In this document: positions 10,957-22,954 of the stretch, piece by piece | How positions within the stretch are numbered: position 1 is the stretch's first letter | How the letters are laid out: every line of letters starts with the position of its first letter | From: Perca fluviatilis | Taxonomy: Eukaryota; Chordata; Actinopteri; Perciformes; Percidae | Direction: 5' to 3' | DNA length: 64,000 nucleotides | Assembly (NCBI RefSeq): GCF_010015445.1 | Contig: NC_053134.1 | Location: forward strand, 5,442,636 to 5,506,635 | Notes under the pieces: model-generated | The model's database searches: none | What the model was told of the DNA's origin: nothing | Seen by the model: only the letters and a program-made list of their open reading frames with translations | Position numbers and translations under genes: made by a program

Positions 10957-12828
10957 TAGTGCCTAAATAACTCTCTCTCTCTCTGCATGTTTACCCTTTA
11001 CGTTAAAACAGTATTCCCTTGAGATTTCGACCATGCTGAAAGTGATACAAACCTAACCTAGTATGGTTGCCTTTGTTTTCATATACTGTAAATTAGGATT
11101 TAAGTATGAAGATGAACATACAGCAAATTCTTTGCTCTAAGTAAGCATACAGTACGCATATAAACAAAACTGGACCACTTGAAAAATGCAGAGTTTAGGC
11201 TTAACTGTTCAAAAAGCATCCTGTTAGAAGAATTTTGGTAAACTTTTTAAAAAACAAATTCGCACATCCAACAAGTCTTCTGTGGCGGTGCACTGGAAAA
11301 CATCACAGACTTGGAAAAAAGGAAGAATTTCGGTAACAGTAATACTTCTTGCTCATAAATGGGATGCTTTATAATGCCATTCCACTAAAGACACTGACTT
11401 CTATAGCTATAAACAGCTTTAATCTCAAAAATACTGGCTTCGGCCTTCACATTGTTCAAATCTTAGCAGTTGGGTAGTCCAGCTAATTCCTTTCTTTTTG
11501 AATTTTTTTCAGCCAGCAACAGGAAGTATTTAACTCTAGTCATTCTCCGACTTCCTCTCTGGGTCTCAGGGGTTCGACGGGAGCAACTGGAATTCCAAAA
11601 CGCTCCGAACAAACATGCTCCTTATTGAGCCGGCTGGCATTTTTATGACAGGATGGTGTGTGTCAGTGAAAGGCATGTCGCTGTAGGCTGCCAAGAGCAC
11701 ACACAGTGGGAGAAGACATTGGGGGTGGGGGGAGTCCATACACAACAGGGCAAACTGTCTGGGGCAAATAAACAAATACAGTAAAGCCTTTTTTTTTTTT
11801 TACTGGGAATTCCACCCCCGGTGGCCCTGCGGTTCCCATAGTGAGAGGGAGAAGAATTGGGGAGGAAATGGGATTCGGCCTTTTCTTTGCACTGAAGCTT
11901 AGCCTTAATTCTGAACCCCTACAGCCATATTAGTATTCCACAGTGGCCTGAACTTAAGCTAAATGCAATTAGACCCCTTTTCATGCTTCAAGGATCACAT
12001 TGGCATCCGTGACGGAGATTGTGGGGCGTGCGTATGTTTTTATTTGTGGCCGAGGACTCTCTCCTTGGACTTGTAGTGGGTCCAGAGTGTTTATAGCCAA
12101 TAGTGAAGGACCCCTTTGTGAATTAAAGTTCACACTGTGGTTTATTTTAGTGGCTCATGTGCCCCCAAAGAGGACTTGTCTACACTGGACACAGGAGGTT
12201 AAAAGTAGTGGAAGGTTTAAATTTTCTCAGTAAATTGGGTACTTTCTCGAGAATCCAATTTCAGGGCAATTAAACTTTCCCTAATTCGACAGTTGCATGT
12301 GCCCTGATCCCAGAAAACACTGGTCGTAAGAGAAAAACTCCAGAAAAAGCCCGGCACAAAACCTTTTATTTAGGTCGGTCGGTTGGGCGTTAGGTCCGTT
12401 AGTCAGTCGACCCACCACTTTGGTCGGGATAGAAATATGGAAATTATTGGATGGGCTGTCATGAAATTGTGTTCAGATATTCATGGTACCCAGAAGATGA
12501 ATCCTATCGACTTTGGCGTTCAAATCAATTCAACCAAATTATATGTTAAACTAATGTTTGACTTGATTTTTTAAAGAAAAAAATGTATTCCAGATTAAAT
12601 CAAAGAAGAAAATTTGGATCGTGCAACAAGGCAGGCCTTTGTCTCTAACTGGGATGTTTTGGGACTGATTGGTGAGATTTCTGTGGATGAAGTACACAGA
12701 GTGATACACTGGTTAGAGCCAATGAGGTTTAACCATGTATCCAGCTAATTTAAATAGCTCACGTTTCTGTATTGTGTTAATACTTACCTTCATTTAATAG
12801 TGTATGTGGCGTTTTCTTTTGCGACATA
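10957..12828. other. Gene-free stretch
   Basis: Includes a short (CT)n run near 10971 and T/A homopolymers. Open frames at 11566-11775 and 12000-12574 lack recognisable domains or convincing splice structure. No gene is supported. Confidence 0.5.
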
Positions 12829-13042
12829 CAAATGTTCCACCAAAACAAGTTCCTTCCTGAGACTATTTTGCAGAGCCACGGTCTCTGCGACTGGAGCTTA
12901 GCACCGCTCGAGACAACTGTGATTGGTTTAAAGAAATGCAAACAACCCAGAGCATTTTTTTCTTCTAGCCAGGAATGTATGTGTGGAGGAGCCAGACCTT
13001 ACTCCACAGCGCTGTGGAGATAGGTCTGGCAATGAGAGACTA
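12829..13042. mobile_element. MITE fragment, TAGTCTCGC family, right part
   Basis: ATGTTCCACCAAAACAAGTT followed by CCTTCC, then AAAGAAATGC and the end TCTGGCAATGAGAGACTA, match the right half of the intact element at 45815-46263. The left half is absent, so this copy is truncated. Confidence 0.75.
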
Positions 13043-14502
13043 GGCCAATACTAACTCAAATGGAATGAAATGAAATTCTTAGATAGATTTTGAGAAACAT
13101 CACAACATTAGACATCACTTGAAGTAGAAATAGAGGTTGCACAAATGTGGATTAACCAACAAAACTACAAGTCCAAACATCTGATTATCAAATAGGATCT
13201 GAGGTGTATTATTCTATTATTCCTTTAAAAAACAACCTCTCTTCCATGTCATCCTGCTTATCCGAGGCTAGAAACCCCGCCCCCCACTCAGCTGACCTTC
13301 CACCTCCCCCGCTCTGAGCTGCCTGTCAGTCCCCAGCGGCGAGGTTGATGTCCCCCCAGCTAACTGTCCCTGTCGCCTGGCCAGCTGGACGCTGCCCTGT
13401 CCCTCCCTGCTCTGCTCTTCATGCTGCATTCAGGTCACGTGGGAATTTACTGTGAGCATGGAGGGCAACGCATTCTCATGAACGGGTCCGAATGATATAG
13501 TACGAAAATGTATGCACACCAAAGCGTAAGGTGGTCTGCATGGTGATCCGCCGTATCAGCGGTAGTTGGTGGTTCAGTTAATCCGAGAACAGGTGACTTT
13601 GAGTCGGGTACAGAGCACCGCGAGCTGCTGGTCGTTTCGGCGGACATTACTGTTAAGTTTAGGCGACAAAAAGTGAGCGTTACGTGTCCAAGAAAGTTTA
13701 CTTTAGGCACCAAAACAACTAACTTTAGGGAAAATATCGTGGTTTTGGATTAAAACACTCCCAAGGAACATGCATTTCAAAGTCTTTTGTTTTCCCCAGG
13801 AAGCGAACTTCGCTCCCTGGCTTTAAAGACCTAATTTTATGACCCACCCATCCACCCAGACCTCCTCCCTACGCGGCCAGGGTCAGGGTTAGGGTTAGAC
13901 AGCAGCAGTCATTGGGGTGAATACAGCAAACAAATGCTTACAAAATTTGAACATTTGGTTCATGAGAACAGTCTGCTGAGGGCTAAAAGAGTCCCCAAAT
14001 GTTCAGGCATGAGAAATCATCTGAAACCGTCACGAGACGTCAAGAATTCAGGAAGTTAGGTGCAACTTCCCTCAGCAGGGGTTTACCACTTCACCACATC
14101 AGGTGACGCGGATGCTGTTCTCACGCTGCACGTTGGGTTTTATTTTTATCCAGCAGCTTTTAAACCAACTGTCTGTGCCATGTTTTCACTTGTCTCACTC
14201 ATCAACAGCAAAGTGAATATAATAATGTGTTACTGCGCATTCATTGATTCGTTCATTGTTTTTAAGACACAGTATTGTTTTTAAGAGGTAGTATTGTCTG
14301 TACGGTCATGTGTCCTTCCTTCATGTCCTAAGATGTCTTACGTTGATTTCATGTCGATTTTAGAATGGTTTCTCGGTTATGTTTGTATAGTGAAGCAACA
14401 GACTGCAGCACTATGCCCAAGACACATCTCCCCTCGTGGGCAATAAAGTGTATTCTATTCTATTTTATTCTATTCAGATTTGTTTTAGTGGAAAAATGTT
14501 GA
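13043..14502. other. Gene-free stretch with GC-rich and repeat-like patches
   Basis: A C-rich segment at 13265-13440 and a patch at 13640-13720 (TTAGGCACCAAAACAAC) whose reverse complement recurs near 47460-47490. GGGTTAGGGTTAG occurs near 13886. The (TTCTA)n-like run near 14447-14475 follows GGGCAATAAAGTGTA, which looks like the tail of an old LINE. No gene is supported. Confidence 0.45.
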
Positions 14503-14509
14503 CAAAGAC

Positions 14510-15136
14510 TAGGGGTGCATGATGTATCGACTCAATATCGTTATCACGATATGCTATATTATATCGAAAATGTGCGATAAGTATGCAATATTTTGTCAAG
14601 CCCGCTTGAAACGCTATAATGATCATCATTTCATTGGCCAGTTACCGTGCCACTTGCACGTTAGTGCACGTCAGTGCATGGGTCCGCTACATGACAAACC
14701 CTATGGAGTGTACCACGTGAGGTGTGTGCATATTTCAACAGAGTTACAGTCTAAGTGAAGAAATGGATAGAGACAAAAAAACGGAACCAATCAGAGAAGG
14801 GAAAGAAAAGAAAGGACCTAAAGAGAGCGCGAAGGGAGTGAGTGGAGCAAAAGAAAGAACACAAAAGTAAGAAAATTAGAGTTGCTCAGGTAGAAGACGA
14901 AATAACAGAGTTTGGAGTCCGGAAATATTGAATATTTTTCATCCACGACCGACCTGTGGTCCAGCCGCACTACGGAGCCGCACATAAGTCTCAGTGTGCA
15001 CTATATTGTTGTGAATCTATTTTGATGCCTTTTCCCATAACTTTTGTAATTTTACACGTTTAAAAATATCGAAATTAATATCGATATCGCAATATTCATA
15101 ATAGATATCGCAATATCACATTTTGTCAATATCGTG
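14510..15136. mobile_element. hAT-like element with GATATCG repeats
   Basis: It starts TAGGGGTGCATGATGTATCG and ends CAATATCGTG, with many ATATCG motifs near both ends. CAAAGAC flanks both sides (14503-14509 and 15137-15143), which would be the target duplication if the last few bases of the right end were lost. There is no coding capacity. Confidence 0.7.
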
Positions 15137-15143
15137 CAAAGAC

Positions 15144-15639
15144 AAAAAAGACAAACGTGTAGAAAATTATGCTTGTAATATATCTGTCCAATATTTATTT
15201 ATATTTTTTTCTTTTGGACAGGAAGTGGGGTGTATTTGTTTCTCATGATCATTGCGGTCCATTTGTAGCGCTGACAACGAACAACACAACATAATCACAG
15301 CCTTCCTTGTTTCCTCTGCTCTCCTGAAGCCCTCTTTTGGCTGCTGTAATGAGCCCTCTTTATGTAAGGGGAGTCATTTCAGCTCTTTTCTCCACTGCTA
15401 CCATGGTTTTCTGTATCTCTCGCCCGCTCACAGATGCTCTCTGCACGGGAAGAGCATATACAACGATAAAAATAACAGTAATAATAGTGGAGAGGTTGAC
15501 TGGAGACATTACTTGGTCCAGCTGTGGTGTGTTCAGGGCCCCCACATGATCACCACACTCACACATTCAGAGCACCGTGGTGTCCAATTGTCCACTATGT
15601 GGTAACGAAAAGTGCAGAAGAAATTAATCAATAAAGCCA
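15144..15639. other. Gene-free stretch
   Basis: A plus-strand open frame of 117 codons (15252-15605) overlaps two others on both strands and shows no domain. Nothing is supported. Confidence 0.45.
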
Positions 15640-15641
15640 TA

Positions 15642-15857
15642 CAGTGCCTTGCGAAAGTATTCGGCCCCCTTGAACTTTTCGACCTTTTGCCACATTTCAG
15701 GCCTCAAACATAAAGATATAAAACTGTAATTTTTTGTGAAGAATCAACAACAAGTGGGACACAATCATGAAGTGGAACGAAATTTATTGGATATTTCAAA
15801 CCTTTTAAACAAATAAAAAACTGAAATATTGGGCGTGCAAAATTATTCAGCCCCCTT
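15642..15857. repeat. Left terminal inverted repeat of the Tc1 element
   Basis: Mirrors 17024-17239 with scattered mismatches. The outer transposase-site-like motif is at about 15651-15675 and the inner one at about 15834-15858. Confidence 0.9.
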
Positions 15858-15860
15858 AAG

Positions 15861-16850
15861 TTAATACTTTGTAGCGCCACCTTTTGCTGCGATTACAGCT
15901 GTAAGTTCGCGGGGTATGTCTCTATCAGTTTTGCACATCGAGACTGACATTTTTGCCCATTCCTCCTTGCAAAACCGCTCGAGCTCAGTGAGGTTGGATG
16001 GAGAGCGTTTGTGAACAGCAGTTTTCAGTTCTTTCCACAGATTCTCGATTGGATTCAGGTCTGGACTTTGACTTGGCCATTCTAACACCTGGATATGTTT
16101 ATTTGTGAACCATTCCATTGTAGATTTTGCTTTATGTTTTGGATCATTGTCTTGTTGGAAGACAAATCTCCGTCCCAGTCTCAGGTCTTTTGCAGACTCC
16201 ATCAGGTTTTCTTCCAGAATGGTCCTGTATTTGGCTCCATCCATCTTCCCATCAATTTTAACCATCTTCCCTGTCCCTGCTGAAGAAAAGCAGGCCCAAA
16301 CCATGATGCTGCCACCACCATGTTTGACAGTGGGGATGGTGTGTTCAGGGTGATGAGCTGTGTTGCTTTTACGCCAAACATAACGTTTTGCATTGTTGCC
16401 AAAAAGCACCTTCTTCCACATGTTTGGTGTGTCTCCCAGGTGGCTTTTGGCAAACTTTAAACAACACTTTTTATGGATATCTTTAAGAAATGGCTTTCTT
16501 CTTGCCACTCTTCCATAAAGGCCAGATTTGTGCAGTATACGACTGATTGTTGTCCTATGGACAGAGTCTCCCACCTCAGCTGTAGATCTCTGCAGTTCAT
16601 CCAGAGTGATCATGGGCCTCTTGGCTGCATCTCTGATCAGTCTTCTCATTGTATGAGCTGAAAGTTTAGAGGGACGGCCGGGTCTTCGCGATTTGTAGTG
16701 GTCTGATACTCCTTCCATTTCAATATTATCGCTTGCACAGTGCTCCTTGGGATGTTTAAAGCTTGGGAAATCTTTTTGTATCCAAATCCGGCTTTAAACT
16801 TCTCCACAACAGTATCTCCGGACCTGCCTGGTGTGTTCCTTGTTCTTCAT
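15861..16850 (-). pseudogene. Tc1 transposase pseudogene, first catalytic Asp deleted
   Basis: The minus-strand reading starts at an ATG at 16848-16850 (MKNKEHTRQV). The frame is lost within about 15 codons by what looks like an extra base, and shifts again near the start of the long open frame. That frame then runs 285 codons from 16718 to the TAA at 15861. It keeps the GRPSKLS linker, the helix-turn-helix segment RRTTIS-like (HRTTISRILHKSGLYGR), the second catalytic Asp in QQDNDPKHKA and the Glu in SPDLNPIENLW. Where the family has the first catalytic Asp in a WSDETK-type motif, the protein reads KKVLFGNNAKRYVW, about nine residues short. The DDE triad is thus incomplete and the product would be inactive even apart from the frameshifts. 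The deletion is in frame and leaves flanking motifs intact. Confidence 0.9.
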
Positions 16851-17023
16851 GATGCTCTGCTATACACGGACCTCTGAGACTATCACAGAACAGATGCATT
16901 TATACGGAGACTTGATTACACACAGCTGCGGATTCTATTTATCATCATTAGTCATTTAGGTCAACATTGGATCATTCAGAGATCCTCACTGAACTTCTGG
17001 GAGAGTTTGCTGCACTGAAAGTA

Positions 17024-17239
17024 AAGGGGCTGAATAATTTTGCCGCACCCACTTTTTCAGTTTTTTATTTGTTAAAAAAGTTTGAAATAGCCAATGAATT
17101 TCATTCCACTTCATAATTGGGACCCACTTGTTGTTGATTCTTCACAAAAAATTACAGTTTTATATCTTTATGTTTGAGGCCTGAAATGTGGCAAAAGATC
17201 GAAACGTTCAAGGGGGCCGAATACTTTCGCAAGGCACTG
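17024..17239. repeat. Right terminal inverted repeat of the Tc1 element
   Basis: Reverse complement of 15642-15857 with scattered differences. It carries the inner motif at about 17023-17047 and the outer at about 17210-17231. Confidence 0.9.
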
Positions 17240-17241
17240 TA

Positions 17242-17908
17242 TGTAATGATTTCCCAATATGCTGCAATCAATATCATGGTAGGTTCTCTTGTGGCATTTA
17301 AAAAGCACATGTTTTTATTTAAATGTATGGGTTTTGAATGCTGTGCTGTAAATGAACAGATTTTGTAGTCATTTTCAATTTCAAGATTTCTGTTAAACAG
17401 AATTTGCCCAGATTTGTGTTTCTTAGATTTCCAGTGAGTTAACTAACGCGCAGGTGGAAGTTTTACTGCACACATTATAACTCGTTTTAGCCTTTTGTCA
17501 ATTGATGAATGGGCTTGTATTAGTTTTCTAGGCTCAAACTATGAATTTTGCACACTTTCTTTAGACAGGACATTACACTTTTGTTTTCCACGCCCAGACT
17601 GCACTTTTGCATAAATTTTTCTAAGTTGTCTATAAAACCTGAAAGCACAGAGCAGCAAAATGTAATGGGAAAAGTAATCAAATCTGGACCTTCCTTGGCG
17701 ATACTCAGCTCTAATGTTGTTAAATTATTGTATCATGGGTTTCCCTTCCCTTTCCCTATTTCTTCAATTCAGTTCTAAATTGAACTAAAATCAATGTATC
17801 AAACTTAAAACATTTAAATCTGAGCTGCACAACATGAATTGAAACAGATTTGAATATGCTACGTGTGGCATGACAAAACCATTGGAAACGCAGGAGCAAT
17901 GCTGCTAA
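17242..17908. other. Gene-free stretch
   Basis: AT-rich sequence between the Tc1 element and a MITE, with no supported feature. Confidence 0.5.
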
Positions 17909-18260
17909 TTAAAGGACAATTCCGGCGCAAAACGAACCTAGGGGTTAATAACATATGTGTACCAAATCTGTCTGTACACTTATAAAGTTCTCAATGCTTA
18001 GGTTTACATGTAGGGACCCTCATTATGCTACCGTTGAAGTGTGGTGCTATTTCGAGCCTTGTTAGTGGTGTAGAAATAGCAATTTACCATCTGCCCCGAA
18101 AGCTAGCGTTAGCAGCTAATCACCGGTTTGCGGTAGCTTGTTTAAAGCTAGAGACGCATTCGATTAGCATGAAAACAGATCCCAGAGAACGTACGTCCGA
18201 CTCGGTACACATACGTTATTAACCCCTATAGGTTCATTTTGCGCCAGAATTGTCCTTTAA
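17909..18260. mobile_element. TTAA MITE (AAAGGACAATTCCGGCGC ends)
   Basis: The left end TTAAAGGACAATTCCGGCGC and the right end GCGCCAGAATTGTCCTTTAA are inverted repeats. They extend inward through CGAACCTAGGGGTTAATAAC and its partner GTTATTAACCCCTATAGG. The total is 352 bp with TTAA at both edges and no coding capacity. Confidence 0.88.
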
Positions 18261-18305
18261 AGTAAAACTGAAACATGTAGCATCTTTGAATAAAATGAAC
18301 CTCTT

Positions 18306-18996
<691 letters not shown>

Positions 18997-19004
18997 CCTG
19001 TATC

Positions 19005-19510
19005 CAGCGGTGGAAGAAGTATTCAGATCCTTTACTTAAGTAAAAGTACTAATACCACACTGTAAAAATACTCAGTTACAAGTAAAAGTCCTGCAATGAA
19101 AATGTTACAAAAATAAAAGTATGTAAGTATCATCAGGAAAATGTACTTAAAGTATTAAAAGCAAAAGTACTCGATGTAGAAAAATCCTCAGATTTTAGAA
19201 AGCTGGAAATGATCCAAACAGTTCTGTCAATTAACTAAGTGTTTAATCGGCTCATCATTTCAGCTGGACTTGAAGGCCGTTATATTGTTGGGTTTGTTTA
19301 ATTTATAATAAAATATCATATTTTAAAACCTATAAAATGTGTTTTGTGTGCAAAAATCTTAATTTGTAAAGTAACTAAAGCGGTCAGATGATTGTTGTGG
19401 AGTAAAAAGTACAATACTCCCTGAAATGTAGTGGAGTAGAAGTAGAACCTCAACATTTGTACTTGAGTCCAGTACTGGAGTAAATGTACTTAAGTTACAT
19501 TCCACCACTG
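19005..19510. mobile_element. hAT element (CAGCGGTGGAAGAAGT family), full length
   Basis: It begins CAGCGGTGGAAGAAGTATTC and ends GTTACATTCCACCACTG, with CAG/CTG termini. The flanking 8-mers CCTGTATC (18997-19004) and GCTGTATC (19511-19518) match at 7 of 8 positions, the duplication length of hAT. The interior is made of AGTAAAAGTACT-like repeats and is non-coding. Relatives are the split copy at 28359-30523 and the fragment at 21641. Confidence 0.9.
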
Positions 19511-19518
19511 GCTGTATC

Positions 19519-20065
19519 GTCAAACTAAAGCAACAGAAACTCTTAGTATTTTCAACTTTTACCTCTTTTCGAGCCACCCAGTGGATCCTCCGAGCGAGTC
19601 TGAGCCTTAGTCCGCATCGGTCACAGATCAGCCGGGGGGGCGGGGGGGCAACACACCAAAAGACAACCTGAACTACCTCATCCCATCGCTGTCCCTATAC
19701 CCGCTGCCACACACACCAACAGACGGAGAGCAAATATGATCGAGAGAAGTGAGATCACAGAGTTCACAATGCTGCCGTTTGTCACTGCAGCTTCAGCGCG
19801 GAGAGACGGACAGACAGAAAATCTGACTTCAGGAGCAGGCCAGTCCCACTCGCAGCATTCCCCCACCCAAACACAACAACACAACAACAAGCTCTATTCA
19901 ACACATCAGAGAGAGAAGGGGGGGTTAGGGGGGGGAGAGAGAGAGACGGGACACAGGGAATCTCTGATGACAGTTTCAGGGAAGCTTGTTGAAAATGTCA
20001 CAGAAATGAAATGTTACGGACTGACGCTTGTACGTCTTGGTTTAATCCAAAAGCAAAAAACAAAC
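19519..20065. other. Gene-free stretch with G/C runs
   Basis: Contains a G-run patch (19632-19649) and a GA-rich patch near 19915-19945. Minus-strand open frame 19678-19890 is hydrophobic and Cys-rich but matches nothing I know. It could be 5' UTR-like or regulatory DNA, but nothing decides this. Confidence 0.35.
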
Positions 20066-20305
20066 GGTTACACTTTACTTGAAGGTATCTACATAAGAGT
20101 GACATGACACTGTCGTGAACGTGTCAAACATTATAAACAAGTCATAAACGTTTATGACATAACGCTTCTTTTAGTGTCATTCGTTTTTGTCATGACAAGT
20201 TATGGTTATGGTTAGAGTTAGGGTTAGGGTTAGGGTTCATGTGTGATGACTGTGTCATGTGTTCATGACTGTGTCACTCTAATGTAGATACCTTAAAGTG
20301 TTACC
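20066..20305. mobile_element. MITE with internal telomere-like motif
   Basis: The left end GGTTACACTTTACTTGAAGG and the right end TAGATACCTTAAAGTGTTACC are inverted repeats of about 35 bp that include the phrase GTATCTACAT and AGAGTGAC. The centre carries four TTAGGG-like units (about 20211-20237). It is non-coding; from memory a widespread fish repeat. Confidence 0.8.
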
Positions 20306-21640
20306 AAACTAATTTTGAAAACCTCTTTCTCAATGAGCATATTGTCCCACAGCAATGTGATTACTTAGTAGGCCTGTAACAATTATTACAGAATTGTCCA
20401 ATCGTAATATTGTGTAAGTAATGCCCGGTTCATCGTTTAACCGCAATTAATTGCTAACATTAGCGGAGGTCCCAAAGGAAAGGGTATGACTGTTGATGGT
20501 TTTGTCAATTTTATGTTCATTTATAAAAAAAAAATTTAAAAATACAATGTTTTATGATAATAAATAGGCGTTGTTTACTTCGTAGGCTCTGTATTTGTGC
20601 GATTACATTATCTGGGTCACATGACAGTGATATAACCAAAATATATGTCCCGGAATTCAAATCTTTACATTGTTTGAGGAAGTAATAAATAAAGAAATAG
20701 TTTTAAATTTGACTGAAAGAGACAATTATATTGTTAATTGCAATTATTTCTGAGACAATCAATTGTACAGCAAAATTTGGAATTATTACAGTGCTATTAT
20801 TTATGTGACGGATTTAGCGATTGATACAACTCTGAGGACAAAAGAGGCACCGGCGAGTGTTTGACAACACACTGAAAAGGCAATATTACAAAATTTTATT
20901 TTAGACATTTATTTACTATTTTATTCATATATTGCGCTACTTTTGTGAACCCAGGACTTTTGTAAACTCATTTCAAGCACCAAAAAAAACCCTCAGAGGG
21001 TTAAACTGCTTCCAAATCGTCCATAAAAACGTCTTCGCTGCACTTCTTTAAAGTAAAAGCATAAACAAGTGGAAGTTGGAATGAGAGGGACAAACTGTCA
21101 TCCTGGGGGGGCCCAGGTTGACAGTTTGATGATAAACAGTTTCCATTAAAACTGCATTATGAAATGGACGTGATGTGCCATGAAGGCTCTTGTGATGTGG
21201 CGTATCAGACACAAGAGGCAGGGCGTGGTTGGTTGGGGAACGGCTGAAATGAGCGAAAGACAAAAAAAAGTGAAATTCTCCCGTCGTCTCGGCTCTATCT
21301 GCGCGCTGCATCGGCACAGGAAATATCTGCGTTTGTGAGGGGAGAGTTGGCAGATAGCACTTAAGTGCTGCTATCACTTCTGAAGCTCCAGGGTCACAGA
21401 GAAGATTGGGGGGGCTTTCAGATGCCATCTTCATTTTTTTTGGAAGTCCACTTAATTGACGTATCTGTTTGGGCTTCACTACCTTCAAAAGTGACTCCAA
21501 TTACGGTTTGTTCAGAGGCTTTCATCGCTCCTCTCTCCTCTTTTTTGTCAGCAGAGAGAGAGAGAGAAGTACAGTAAAACATGTTCCTGTAGCGGACATA
21601 TCGTTTTTACCCTGCATTTACTCTTTCAACGGTTGAAAAG
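20306..21640. other. Gene-free stretch
   Basis: No supported feature. The minus-strand open frame at 21048-21500 (150 codons) has no recognisable domain, start context or splice structure. Confidence 0.45.
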
Positions 21641-21705
21641 CAGCGGTGGAGGAAGTATTCAGATCCTTTACTTCAGTATAAGTACTACTACCGCACTGCT
21701 AACGT
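21641..21705. mobile_element. hAT fragment, left end only (CAGCGGTGGA family)
   Basis: CAGCGGTGGAGGAAGTATTC and the following AGATCCTTTACTT match the first 60 or so bases of the element at 19005-19510. The rest is missing. Confidence 0.8.
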
Positions 21706-21883
21706 TAGCTGTGTGGGGATGCCAGGCTTCAGAGCAGCGACTGGGGGGTCCAGAAGACTGGCTTTTCTCCAGATTACATGTAAATCACGCTCTCTTTGCC
21801 CCCCCTCCACACCACACCAAAACAGTGACAGAAAGTTGAGAGAAAAAAAAGAGGGACACGACACTGTCCCACGTGGTATCGAC

Positions 21884-22152
21884 TAGGGCTGCTCCCTCTT
21901 AGTCGATTAGTCGACTAATCGGTCGGTTTGGTCTTAGTCAACTTAGATTTCTTTAGTCGATTAGTCATGTTTGATGCTTTTTTCATGCTGAATGACTTAT
22001 TTCCAAGAAATGTACGAGCAAATCTTTGGTAAACACAAGAATTAAAGTGACTCTTTGCGGAGAAACTCAGATTTACAGATCTGTTGATTAAATCAACTAT
22101 ATCTGTATCGGTACCGACTACTAGATTTTTGTCGTGACATCCCTAAGCCCTA
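21884..22152. mobile_element. hAT-like element (TAGGGCTGCTCCCTC family), copy 1
   Basis: TAGGGCTGCTCCCTCTTAGT and the following GTCGATTAGTCGACTAATCG block match the reverse complement of the right ends of the copies at 47496-47927 and 51662-51957. The shared ACAAGAATTAAAGT and GCGGAGAAACTCAGATTTAC blocks follow. The far end is diverged and no target duplication is visible. Confidence 0.75.
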
Positions 22153-22277
22153 TACGAAGAGAGAAAAAGCCATCTAAAAGAAGATTTAGGCCAAAACAAA
22201 TAAATAATCAATTGAAATGTAATTTGTCATATAATTAATATATATCAACATCAGAAGTAGAGGGCAGTGGACCAGCG

Positions 22278-22338
22278 GTGTCACACAGTGTTCTGTGTCA
22301 CACAGCGTTCTGTGTCACACAGCGTTCTGTGTGACACA
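22278..22338. repeat. 17-bp tandem repeat, 3.6 units
   Basis: The unit GTGTCACACAGCGTTCT (first copy with one change) repeats at 22278, 22295 and 22312, then a partial copy. Confidence 0.93.
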
Positions 22339-22911
22339 TGCTGGAAGAACATGACAAAATTGTAAAGACGACATTTTCTGACATCACGGTCAGTCTGCCT
22401 GTCTTCCAAATATCGTGTCTCGTTCTTTTTTTCTCTGTTTAACATTTTTGGTCCTTATGCAACTTAGCACTTATCTGTTTCCTGTTTTCAGTTCTGTATC
22501 AGAGATGCAAACAGGCAGTTTGGTGAGTGGGCGAGCATCCTGGCACCGTCGGGCAAAAGAAAAACTACCAACAAGCAGCAGCAACAACAGCAAAAAAACA
22601 CCTCTGACCTGAATGTTGCTGTGAATAAATTAACAACTGCAAAAAGCACAAAGCATAAGGCAAAACGGTCAGAACGTGAAGCAGGTCTTGAGATGATTCA
22701 AATATGTAAAAACACTGCAATAATATTCGTGTGGCATGAGGAGGGGAATAATGCTGTGTTCAAGGCAACCCGTAACCCAGGTTTTCACAACCTTCTACCT
22801 GTGAAAGTGCCCTGGAACGACAGTCAAACCCCTAACTTACTACCTGTGAACTCGTACCACATCGTTGTACTCCCAGTTACAGTTTTTAACGTCACACACA
22901 CTTAAACAACA

Positions 22912-22954
22912 ATGGCGACTCCTGTTGATGCTGTACAGACGCCGGCGATTAATG
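22912..22954 (+). other. Possible residual first exon (ATG to GT donor), unknown product
   Basis: ACAACAATGGCGACTCCTG gives a good start context and a 14-codon frame (MATPVDAVQTPAIN) reaching AATG|GTGAGA, a donor-like site in phase 1. It lies in DNA with the phrase CCTGGAACG repeated nearby (22812, 23216, and CTGGAACGC at 23265), so it may be a piece of a transposon rather than a host gene. It resembles the short ATG/donor unit at 53567 in style (Ala-Thr start, PVDA phrase). Confidence 0.3.

Larger units (their letters stand above)
15642..17239 (-). mobile_element. Full-length Tc1-type transposon, IR/DR structure
   Basis: A 1598-bp element flanked by TA on both sides (15640-15641 and 17240-17241), the standard Tc1/mariner target duplication. 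Inverted repeats of about 215 bp (15642-15857 and 17024-17239) begin CAGTGCCTTGCGAAAGTATT. Within each arm, an outer motif (GAAAGTATTCGGCCCCCTT) is repeated in altered form at the inner end (AAATTATTCAGCCCCCTTA). This is the IR/DR arrangement of vertebrate Tc1 elements, in which transposase binds two sites per arm. A single transposase relic lies on the minus strand. The two arms still agree closely, so the insertion is not ancient. Confidence 0.95.

Noticed and set aside
13265..13440. GC-rich C-run segment as a CpG island or promoter
   Set aside because: Mostly C runs with few CpG pairs, and no nearby first exon could be supported.
15861..16718. Functional transposase gene
   Set aside because: The first catalytic Asp region is deleted and the N-terminal region is frameshifted, so it is listed as a pseudogene.
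21048..21500. 150-codon minus-strand frame
   Set aside because: No domain, no conserved start context, and composition like its surroundings.
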